A stretch of DNA of 64,000 nucleotides from assembly GCA_035578155.1 (NCBI GenBank), contig JAPWDM010000005.1, positions 23,248,877-23,312,876 on the forward strand, written 5' to 3'. The translations under genes were made by a program, and so were the position numbers. The DNA comes from Brachynemurus nebulosus (taxonomy: Eukaryota > Arthropoda > Insecta > Neuroptera > Myrmeleontidae). Under the pieces are notes generated by a model that saw nothing but the letters and a program-made list of their open reading frames with translations, searched no databases and was not told the origin of the DNA. Below are positions 35,891 to 45,211 of this stretch, piece after piece. How positions within the stretch are numbered: position 1 is the stretch's first letter; each line of letters begins with the position of its first letter.

Positions 35891-36204
35891 ATACCCCTGT
35901 CGCAGCATCCTGCATAACATAGCGAATTTCCATTTACAAAAGTACGTTTTTCTCGGAAACTAGTTGATATAGAGTAATCGTAAATAAAAAAGACCTTCTT
36001 TATGTGATTTTTCCGCCTCATTCCGCCAAATTGTTTTCGTGAAATGAAATTTTTCGTGTAAAAAATTTGGCGGAATTAGGCGGAAAAATCACATAAAGAA
36101 TGTCTTTTTTATTTACAATTACTCTATATCAACTAGTTTCCGAGAAAAACGTACTTTTGCAAATGGAAATTCGCTATGTTATGCAGGATGCTGTGACAGG
36201 GGTT
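35891..36204. repeat. foldback made of two inverted copies of the HINE-like 3' end
   Basis: Arms 35891-36032 and 36064-36204 are inverted copies of about 141 bp with roughly half a dozen differences, around a ~31-base spacer. Each arm carries the terminus, the hairpin GCAG-CATC-CTGC type, and GGAAATTCGCTA or its complement. It then carries a segment with CCGCCNNATTCCGCC (NN is TC in the left arm and TA in the right) that other copies lack. The copy D body that follows lacks its own 3' terminus, so the foldback replaces it. Confidence 0.9.
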
Positions 36205-36582
36205 TTCCATTTCTTGAAGTGGTACCTCCTCCTTGAAGTCGCTCAAAAAAAATCGGATGGCGGGTCCAGAACTGTCTAAATCCTACTACTCACTTTGTTT
36301 TCTTATTTTCTCAAAAACTAGCTAACCTAGAATAATAGTTCAAAAACCTTTTTTATGTGATTTTTTTCCGTCTTTGCAATGGTGTAAAAAAATGTGGCAA
36401 AAACTTTTAAATTATACCAAATTTTGGCAAAAAACTAATTTTTTGCAAGAACAAAAACCATGTTCCTGGCATCCCACGTGTTTGGCTGAAGAACTCATCC
36501 AAGATTTTTGGATTTCCAACGTTGTCACCAAATTTCGTAAGGCTAGCAGTTTTTCCTGAAGAGTTATCGTGCTGATACATAT

Positions 36583-36670
<88 letters not shown>

Positions 36671-36797
36671 TTTAGTGAATATTATTTTTGGTTTCTAGGG
36701 ACCTCAAAACAAATTTCTGCCATAGTCCCGGGCTAAAGTTGCGTCATGACACCTACTGTAATAGCTGAATTTCCAAAATTCTTTCTGGAAATTCGCT
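35891..36797 (-). mobile_element. HINE-like (TA)n repeat, copy D, nested in element X
   Basis: Boundaries come from comparison with the uninterrupted sister copy (empty site at about 41990-42001). The insert starts ATACCCCTGTCGCAGC and ends GGAAATTCGCTAA on the plus strand. It contains the right block (36300-36560), a (CATA)n(TA)n tract (36580-36666) and the left block. Its terminal part is a large inverted duplication (next entry). The flanking host sequence is a run of A on both sides, compatible with insertion between T residues on the other strand. Confidence 0.85.
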
Positions 36798-36973
36798 AAA
36801 AACGAAAAAGCCTATTAAACTAGAAGGTATGGTCCGTGCCGTGAACCTCAATCGAAAAAAAAAGTTAAAATTTAACAAAGTGGCTGAGTTTTAAAAAAAA
36901 AAAAAACTTTCAAATTTTGCGCGAAAATTTGATGATTTTTGGCTTGCAAAAATTACATTTTTCATTGGATCGG

Positions 36974-37287
36974 AAAACTGGAGGTTCATAGTACGAAGAA
37001 ATATATATAAAAGAAGCTGCAATAAGAATCATATCGATCGAATGATTTGTCTTCGAATTATAACTGCAGCAAATTTGAAAAATGTAAATTTTCGTAATCT
37101 TACCTTTTAGTTTTAATCACTGAGAATATTTGGAAAACTGGAAGTCCATGACACGAAGAAACATATATAACAGAAGCTGCAATAAGAACCAACTTGATCG
37201 GATGATTTGTCTTCGAGTTATAAGCAAATTTGAAAAGTGTTGTTTTTCTTTACTTTACCTTTTAGTTTTAATCACTGAGAATTTTTA
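36974..37287. repeat. ~155-bp tandem duplication within element X copy 1
   Basis: Two successive units start AAAACTGGAGGTTCATAG / AAAACTGGAAGTCCATGA and end TTTTAGTTTTAATCACTGAG. The sister copy at 41700-41880 has a single unit that matches the second one, so the duplication arose in copy 1 or its lineage. Confidence 0.85.
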
Positions 37288-37621
37288 CTAAAATTATTTA
37301 CGATGTACTCACTATAACGGTCATAGTAAAACTAGATGAGTCGTTTAAATGTGCCAGGGTCTAGCTTCTCCACAACATGTGACTGACAGCCACGTCCAGA
37401 AACTCCCAAACAATCAACATTCATACATTTCTCAATATCTCAAAGTTAACAATGAAAATCAGAATCCACTCTTCGGATAGCTGTAACTCAAAAACTATTT
37501 GAGATATGCACTTGAAATTTTTGTATGTTATTTTTAAAGGTATAGACTACTATAGACCATCGAAACATGCGAAAACATTTTTCCAATTTTTTAAAAACGT
37601 CACACTAGTGGTCCCTCTTAA

Positions 37622-39470
37622 TATTGTCTCCATTTGTATCGTAACAACGTAATAAATTTCCACACCATCAACAAGATCGACCGACTGAAATCAAAACACC
37701 AATCAAAAATGGTGGCAGTAATAAATTTCGCCACATCTGTACTTGTCACGTTCAAACACACATATACACAAAAATATTTTAGTATTCTATAGACATTCTA
37801 ACCTAATTACATTTAAAACAAGAGAAAAAAATATATCAAGAAACTCAAATTCAAACTTGACTCATTTCTTTCAGTTGACGTGGAATGGTTGTTGGATGAA
37901 GCAGGACAAAAAAATGTGGTGAATCAAGAGAGAAATGAAAACAGAACAAAAAAATATTCAAGGAAACGTTTGCGCCCAAAAATGTCTCAAGATGGTCGTT
38001 TGTTTAACGAGTGCACTGTGGTCGAGCGGTAAATAAGTGTGTGGTGTAGGTAACGGTCGTAACCGGGGGCCGTCGGGGCTGTCGGGGCTGTGACGGTCGT
38101 GCCAGCACCAACTCTTGACGTGGCTGCCACTCATTTCTTTTTAACGTTTTTTTTTTTTTTTCACTTTTCGTTTCTTCTCACACGAAACGACGTGTATCTT
38201 TCTTATCTGTTTCGATAGATCTCGTCTGTAGTATGTGTTTGTGAGCTAGTAGAAGTGAGCTATTGTGTGTTTCGAGGAGGTGGCCGAGGAGATAGAGGGG
38301 TTGAACGGGACATGATTGTAAGATGATTTATAGAACATTCTGACTAATCGATTCGTATTTTTACCATTGTTTTTTTTTTTTTGCTTTTACTTGAAAATGT
38401 GTGGACAGTCGACAATCGACAAGAACTGAAAATACACTTTAATAAATTTCCAAAAAGTGCTTGAAAAACAAAAACAGCATTTTTTACAAAGCGTTTTTTC
38501 CAATTTGGCCCTATATTCTTATTTCAAAAGAACAGACACAAATGTGACATTCAACCCATCATTTCCAAATTAGAAAATCAAACGAAGTTTCGAAGAAAAA
38601 AAGTTTTCTGATTCACTAAACCTAAAAATACATTAATTCAAAAAAAAATAAATAAATAAAAAATTATACGATTCTGAAAAAAAAATCGAAAAATCGCGGT
38701 GTCTTGCTATTTTTGTCTGTAAAAACGGGTTGAAATTTAAAGAGGGTAAATTTTTTTTAGTTTTAGTCCGCCCTTGTACATTATAATTAATAGAAAACTA
38801 CTGCTACAGTCTGTGCGCTGATTTGAACATGTAGAACAGTTTTGAGTAAAACGCATTCAAAGATTTTTATTAATTTTTTGTATGAAAATCGATTAAATTC
38901 AAAGAAATTGTTTACATTTACTTAGTCCAGTACCCCAGATTCATACAGATGTCCGAAAGTTTCCTCACATACAGTTCTTTACGCTCAGCAATCATTTGAT
39001 TTTTAGCAGTCCTTGCCTTTTTGGATGTTGCAGTGCAAAACTGATCCAAAATTTTAATATGTTTGTTGTCTGTTTCATGTAATTTTATGCCTACGGCACA
39101 TTGAAAAGATTTAATAACGATTTTGTACCATCAAAGAGGATAATTCAACCACTTTACACTTCAACCGTTTCATATCTCATTTTCAAATTTGGACTGATGA
39201 TTCTTAGAATATAAAGGAACAAAAATACCCGGGGAGAATTACGATTTTTCTTCCTGCAACTCTAAATAACCGTTAAATGAAGAGACGTGTTTTTTTATGC
39301 AGAATGGTTAGAAATTATATACGTAACGTTTTATCCCGTTGGGAACTCGGTTAGTGGCAAGATATAACGGAAAAATGCAATTTTTTGTATTTATGAAAGT
39401 ATCTTATAAAAATATTAAACATTTTTTGAGTTTCAAATAAAAGACTGATTAGTTATCAGAGTTAGTAAAT
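37622..39470. other. non-coding stretch with a GC-rich island
   Basis: About 38010-38340 is the richest GC patch of the window, with GGGGCTGTCGGGGCTGT direct repeats and a purine-rich GAGGAGGTGGCCGAGGAGAT run. A GTAAGATG near 38320 could serve as a splice donor, which would make this a candidate 5' untranslated exon. No reading frame supports it. Confidence 0.3.
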
Positions 39471-39600
39471 AGTATATTGTGCAATGAGTGCGGGAAATTG
39501 TCGATTGCCAACGAAAGCGAAGTTGAGCGCACGAGCGTAGTGAGTGCGCTCACTCGCTTGAGTGGGACAATCGACAATCCCGCACGAGTTGCACATACTA
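39471..39600. repeat. 130-bp foldback sequence
   Basis: The left arm contains AGTGCGGGA and TTGTCGATTG; the right arm contains the complements CAATCGACAA and TCCCGCAC, then TTGCACATACT facing AGTATATTGTGCAA. The loop carries GAGCG/GTGAG near-palindromes (GCGCACGAGCGTAGTGAGTG). It may be the tip of a larger element ending near 39960, where GTAATAAAAAATA mirrors TATTTTTTATTAC at 39598-39610. The 64-codon frame over it is a by-product. Confidence 0.7.
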
Positions 39601-41389
39601 TTTTTTATTACGAATTTCACATACTTTTTTCTATTATTATCAATATTTTTGACATTTTTATTACTTTTTAAAATAATATTTTTAAGTGTTCGTCTTTTTT
39701 TCTGAATTAATTATCGTTTAAATTACTTTGTTGGTGGTTTCTATAGAAATAATTATAAAATATTTATTAAATGAAAAATTAAGAGGTGACTTTGCGTGTT
39801 TTGATTAAATTTTGCGTGTTTTATTTTCAATTTGCGTGTGGAATGTTACTTTCCACACGTAAAAAAGTATGCGGGAAGAGTACAGTGGGCAAACAGCTAT
39901 TTTGCGTACAGAAATATGTGAGCCAAGTTAGTACTTCTCCTGCATGAGTAATAAAAAATAATTTAAAAAAAGTCTTAATTTCAAAAACTTTATCATCGAA
40001 ACTCAACTACCTTATATTTCCCACCTTCCCCTACTTACCACCTCGGTATGAATAAGCTATTAGGGTCGACTATTAAATATTCGGCTTAAATTTTGGTGGA
40101 AACAACAGGAAATCTGTTTAAACAATCTTCCCTAAGTACTTCTTGCATTAAAGTTAAAAATCATTGGAATTTTATTTGTAAAAAACCTTAAATGTGTTAA
40201 ATGGTTTTCACAATGGTTGTTTCAACCTGTAGTAAGTGAAGTAGCAAAATTTATTACACAAGCCGACCCCACCATAAAATATGAACGCTATCAATTGCGA
40301 TATTTCAAAAAATATTAATAACAAAAATATCCGAATGTCACAAATTTATTTCAATTTTTCTTTTCGCTTTTCTTTATTTTTCGGGGAAAAATAGAAAAGA
40401 ACAGTTTTGTATATAAGTATGCTTATATGTTGAATTGTATTTGTATATACACCATTTTGACTATTGTATGCGAATATATATATTTCAATGTAAATTTATT
40501 GATATAGAAAAATAATAAAAATATAAAAATTTGAGGTTAAGCCATTTTATTTTGTCGTATACGTAAGTGACAGTTCGTTGACATACTATATCTTTATCTA
40601 ACTTATAGATACATAAGAAATTGTTTATCTTTTATCTCTTTTTTATGTGAATTGCTATAAAAGTTAAAAAATCGATATAATGATAAACATATCTCCTGTA
40701 CAGTCGGAGTGTGTCAGAATTTAATGTTGACACGCGGTATATGATTATATTGTAAATTTTAATAATTTAATAAATTAAACAATAATAGCTGTATTACCAG
40801 GACAGAGCTAAGGACTATGGACCATTTTTTTAATTACGTCTTTTAATAAAATGGCTAATATTTTTTATTACAATCATTTACATAAAATGATGATTATAAT
40901 AATTATAAAGACATCTTGAATAATCTTATTGGAGCATCAATTAAGGTTAAAGTTTAATATTTTACTCTGTAGAGTCAAACTGTGCGTCTTAAATCGCAAT
41001 ATCCGTCAATTTTTCACAACGATTTGTTGCTTATTCACTGACTTTCTTCAGTGTTTGTTCGTCGTTGTCCTCTTTCTCAAAACTATTTCTCCAATGGACG
41101 CTAAAAAGTTGGAAACAGTGTATAGGCTAATATACTGTAAATTACATGACGTATTTATAGGCGGGAGCGGGAGGACAGTTTTGTGATAAAAAAAGAAAAT
41201 TCCATTATCTAATTTCGTTACTTTTGCCATATTTCCATAAATAACTCAAAAATGATAGATATAAACACACTATAAGCACGTTTTGAAACATTTCATTAGT
41301 TTTTCTCGAAACTACGTTCTCCAAAATAGTGGGCAAGGTAACTCAAGTAATTTTCATCCGATTGACTTGAAGTTTTATCTGCAGCTTCA
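39601..41389. other. non-coding stretch
   Basis: TTTGCGTGT is repeated three times at about 39790-39840. Frames at 40929-41186 (plus) and 41048-41230 (minus) overlap each other and are not recognised. Confidence 0.4.
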
Positions 41390-42240
41390 CCAGTGTGACA
41401 TTTTGAAAAAATTGGAAAAATTTTTTTTGCATGTTTCGATAGTCTATCTCCATACCTTTAAAAATAACATACTAAAATTTCAAGTGCATACTTCAAATAA
41501 TTTTTGAGTTACAGCCATCCGAAAAGCGAATTCTGATTTTCATTGTTAACTTTGAGATATTGAGAAATGTATGAATGTTGATTGTTTGGGAGTTTCTGGA
41601 CGTGGCTGTCAGTCACATGTTGTGGAGAAGCTAGACCCTGGCACATTTAAACGACTCATCTAGTTTTACTATGACCGTTATAGTGAGTACATCGTAAATA
41701 ATTTTAGTAAAAATTCTCAGTGATTAAAACTAAAAGGTAAAGTAAAGAAAAACAACACTTTTCAAATTTGCTTATAACTCGAAGACAAATCATCCGATCA
41801 AGTTGGTTCTTATTGCAGCTTCTGTTATATATGTTTCTTCGTGTCATGGACTTCCAGTTTTCCGATCGAATAAAAAATGTAATTTTTGCAGGCCAAAAAT
41901 CATCAAATTTTCGCGCAAATTTTGAAATATTTTTTTTTTTTTCGATTGAAGTTCATGGCACGGGCAATACCTTCTAGTTTAATAGGCTTTTTGGTTTTTT
42001 TGATTTCAGGCAGTATGAAGGTCGCTATCACTGCAGCAGTGGGGGAACTTTTTTTTTGGAGCCTTGGGAGATGGCGAATAACTCACTGAATTTTCAATTT
42101 TTTGGCCCAAAAATTTTATCATGGATTTACTATATATCAACGAATATATCCTTAAAATATTAAAGCATTGCATACACTAATTTGCTTTAAAAAATTCCCA
42201 AAAATTACCTTTTTTCAGGCGGTCACACTAGTGGTTCCCC
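41390..42240 (+). mobile_element. TTAA-flanked element X, copy 2 (supplies the empty site)
   Basis: It is inverted relative to copy 1. The right end GGTCACACTAGTGGTTCCCC is followed by TTAA at 42241-42244. The left end stops at CACCAGTGTGAC without the GGGGG tip or TTAA, so the last ~10 bases there are lost or replaced. The body matches copy 1 closely, but lacks both the HINE-like insertion (junction around 41990-42001) and the tandem duplication. The short frames in it are not conserved in copy 1. Confidence 0.75.
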
Positions 42241-42244
42241 TTAA

Positions 42245-42544
42245 ATAGATTACTGAAATTGGTTTACAAATATATTTTTATAAACAAATTAAAGTTAATT
42301 TTTTTGTCGATTTTCAAATTCTTTTTTTCAATCTGGTGCCGTTTGATGATAAATCAATATTTTTTAGAATTTTGTGTACCGTTTTTGTAAAATCTAAATA
42401 ATACAGAGATTTTTTTTAGTCGAATTTTCTCCGAAAAATTAGACTTATACAGTCTATACGATAAGAGCTGCGAGAGGCGAGAGTAGGGGCGCTATCCGTT
42501 TTCGGACCCGTAGAACACGAATATGTAGAAAAAAAAAATGTCTG

Positions 42545-42627
<83 letters not shown>

Positions 42628-42789
42628 CCCGCCACCTTTTAATTTGTGTAGGGCCCCCCTATGGAAGTTAAGAGATGAAATTTGGTAAATGGGGCTCATT
42701 TTCGAGGCACCTCATACTATCAAAGTGGGGTCAAATTTTGGGCAAATTTTTTTTCTGACCCGACCTTTAAGGGGGTGGTGGTGGGCGGA
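42245..42789. other. non-coding stretch with a (TA)n tract
   Basis: (TA)n with one G interruption occupies 42545-42624. Neither HINE-like block flanks it. Confidence 0.5.
42545..42624. repeat. (TA)n microsatellite
   Basis: About 80 bases of TA alternation with a single GTATAT interruption near 42565. Confidence 0.95.
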
Positions 42790-43560
42790 AAAGCAATAAA
42801 ACTTTTTCAAACCGGTTTTAAATAATGTTTCGGTCAATTATCTACAACATATCCAAAATTCAGCTTCCTAGGATGATATGGTGGGAGTAGAGGGGGGAAA
42901 AACGATTTTCGCTGGATCTAACAGGCCCCCAGCCCCCCAGAATTAACGTAGAGGGTTGAAATTTGGTGTGTTGATAAAGTTCGTACCTAGGTTGTGCTTT
43001 TTGGAGGTTTTAATATTTTACTCCCACCCCCCTCATTTTTAAGCTACAATTTCATGCATTTTCGACGTTTTCGAAGTTTGTACCACTCGCACAGGTCACC
43101 CGAATAAACCTAGAGGGCTGAAATTTTGTATTCGGATTGAGTTAGTATCAAGGGGGTGCCTTTTGGGGGTCTCGACTTTTAACCCCTACCCCCACCATTT
43201 TTATACCCGAAAGAACATGATTTTTCTTGTTTTTTAACAGTTTCGTTCGGGTCAAAATCTCCCCAAATAAACCTAGAGGGCTGAAATTTGGTGTACAGGT
43301 TAAGCTAATAGCCAGACACTGTTTTTTGGAGGTTTCAACTTCTAACCCTTACCCCCACGATTTTGACGCCAATATTTCCTTAATTTTTTTGCTTGTTTTC
43401 TAACACGTCTAGAGACTCCATAAGGAAACCTAGAGGGCTGAAATTTTGTACGTGTATTCAGTTAGTATCCAGCTAGTACCTTGTAGGGAGTCCGCATCAC
43501 TTTTCCCCCCACTTCTCGCATTTTTACATCGGAATTGAATGCTATTGTTAAATGTGTTTT
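42790..43560 (+). repeat. degenerate satellite-like array of ~160-bp units
   Basis: The anchor GAGGG(C/T)TGAAATTT recurs at 42951, 43113, 43276 and 43433 (spacings 162, 163, 157). Each anchor is followed by GTG-TTTTGG-GGT and a C-rich AACCCCTACCCCCACC-type segment, then a TTTCTTGTTTTTTAAC-type stretch. A weaker related unit precedes it near 42670. Units are diverged, so the array is old. No reading frame crosses it. Confidence 0.85.
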
Positions 43561-44651
43561 AAAAGCATTATGTTTATTCTAAATACAAGTAGGCGAATAG
43601 TAATTTTAAAAAATTTAAAAAAAAGTGAACTTACTTTTATGACAAATGAAATACATACATATTAAGTAATTTAAAAATGTTATTAAAGTCACTGTTGATT
43701 TATAAATTAGGAATTTTGGATTTTTAGTATTTATAAAATAGAAATTTTGGATTTTTTTGGAAAGAAAAAATATCTTTATAAAGGCCTTCCAGTTTACTAT
43801 TGAAGGTCCTTTTTTAATATTTAAAACTAAAACATAAAGGCAATTAGCGGATAAACATGGGCAGGAATGTCCTCGTACGAATTGTGTTGGCTTTTTTTCT
43901 GCTACCTGTTTTCGGCACAAAATTGAAATTTACTGAGATACAGCCCTTAAATACTTAAAACCTTTTCTTAAAGCCTCGATCAGCCGAACACTCATCACCA
44001 GATTTGAAACCAACAAAATGACAATTCGGTTGTAGACTTTCAATCACATTTCGCTTGTAGACATTCAATACCGAAGATGAAGGGGAAAATTCGACTACCG
44101 TGATGGGGCCCCGCTGCTCACGGCGTTTTTTAAATTTCTAGCTGCTATTTGGAAATTGTTATGCTATCCCCTATGGACCTCTTGGAAAAAAGCGTTTGTG
44201 TTCGACCTGCGCCCGCGCCTCCATTTTGTTTTGTAAATTGGAGAAACATTTTTATTATTAACCCCAGACCACATATAATACACTCTTGAAATTTTTATTG
44301 CGTTATTCGTTACGGACAAAAAAATGTAGTCAAGGGGACTGCCGAGAGATATGGAAACTTAAAACTATAAAATAACAGATATACACAGCACTAATGTTGT
44401 ACAACACGTTACCTGTTACATTTATGGCCACTGCTATTACAGTATGTCGGGGAAGCGAACTCACAGGATTTTACCTATCCAAAAAGCATCCAACAGGCAC
44501 ATCATACCGTCAGCTATATACGATATGTTGATGTATATATGTATGTGTCTATACATGTACACGTCATACTAGCTACTGTTAACATAGTTACAGATATACT
44601 GTTAACATTAGCATGCCGGTGATGATTTTCCCTTACCAAAAATCGTTCAAC
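43561..44651. other. non-coding stretch
   Basis: The 101-codon minus frame (43615-43920) has no recognised domain and reads through AT-rich DNA; I do not call it a gene. Confidence 0.4.
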
Positions 44652-44663
44652 ACGTCTAAAGAA

Positions 44664-45199
44664 TTTTTCAATTTCAAATATTATCGAGTGCTTGTGAAAC
44701 ATTACTACGTATGAAAAACTTTTGTTTGCATTTCAACACACGCAGTATTCATATGTTCACTTATCGTTCAGCTAAACTGAAACTTTAAGCACTCGATTTC
44801 TTTGGTTAGAATGGCCAAAATCTAAATGTAAATTAAAAATCACAAAGTAATTAAAAAAATTATCAGGATCGGCCGAGAATTGAACCCAGGATCTCCCGGT
44901 AACTAGCCAGGTGTCTTTATCATTAGACCAACGACCCTGTGTTCGACAGCCACCCGAGCCAGACAATCATTCAACCACTCATGTGTATTGGTACTCTCTC
45001 TAATGTTAGAAACAGTTACAATTTTTCAATTTCAAGTATTATCGAGTGCTTGTGAAACATTACTACGTATGACAAACTTTTCTTTGCTTTTAAACACACG
45101 CAGTATTCATATGTTCACTTATCGTTCAGCTAAACTGAAACTTTAAGCACTCGATTTTTTTTATTAATTTTTTCAATCACTTTGTGATTTTTAATTTTA
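44664..45199 (-). mobile_element. tRNA-headed SINE, dimeric insertion
   Basis: ACGTCTAAAGAA occurs at 44652-44663 and 45200-45211, a perfect 12-bp target duplication of the kind made by LINE-driven insertion. On the minus strand the insert begins with a short inverted piece of the body (45160-45199) and a 5'-truncated body (45022-45159). Then comes a complete unit: ~70 bp of leader, a tRNA-Thr-like region (44937-44866), and a ~200-bp body ending GAAATTGAAAAA. The two bodies share TTATCGTTCAGCTAAACTGA and CACACGCAGTATTCATATG. There is no poly-A tail; the A-rich 3' end may serve instead. A related copy is at 59318-59684. Confidence 0.8.
44866..44937 (-). pseudogene. tRNA-Thr(AGU)-like region of the SINE
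   Basis: The 72 bases fold as a cloverleaf: acceptor GGGTCGT against CCGATCC with mismatches, D stem GTCT/AGAC, anticodon stem CCTGG/CCGGG with loop CTAGTTA (anticodon AGT), T stem CTGGG/CTCGG with loop TTCAATT. The D and T arms provide the polymerase III A and B boxes. Acceptor mismatches and the repetitive context argue against a working tRNA gene. Confidence 0.75.
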
Positions 45200-45211
45200 A
45201 CGTCTAAAGAA

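Larger units (their letters stand above)
35652..37617 (-). mobile_element. TTAA-flanked element X, copy 1, with nested insertion
   Basis: TTAA at 35648-35651 and 37618-37621 flank ends GGGGGCCACTAAAGTGGCC and GTCACACTAGTGGTCCCTC. The element is homologous, in inverted orientation, to 41390-42240. About 907 bp inside (35891-36797) is a nested HINE-like insertion, leaving a body of ~1.06 kb. That body includes a tandem duplication. TTAA plus a G-run start recalls Kolobok or another TTAA-specific superfamily (piggyBac, Sola3). No transposase was recognised, so the superfamily is open. Confidence 0.75.

Noticed and set aside
39477..39671. 64-codon frame with Cys residues at its start
   Set aside because: It lies on the foldback arms and loop; the arms dictate the composition.
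43615..43920. 101-codon minus-strand frame as a gene
   Set aside because: AT-driven composition, no domain, no neighbouring exon signals, and no second copy to test conservation.
44866..44937. Functional tRNA-Thr gene
   Set aside because: It has acceptor-stem mismatches, recurs with diverged copies inside a retrotransposed unit with target duplications, and is followed by a SINE body.
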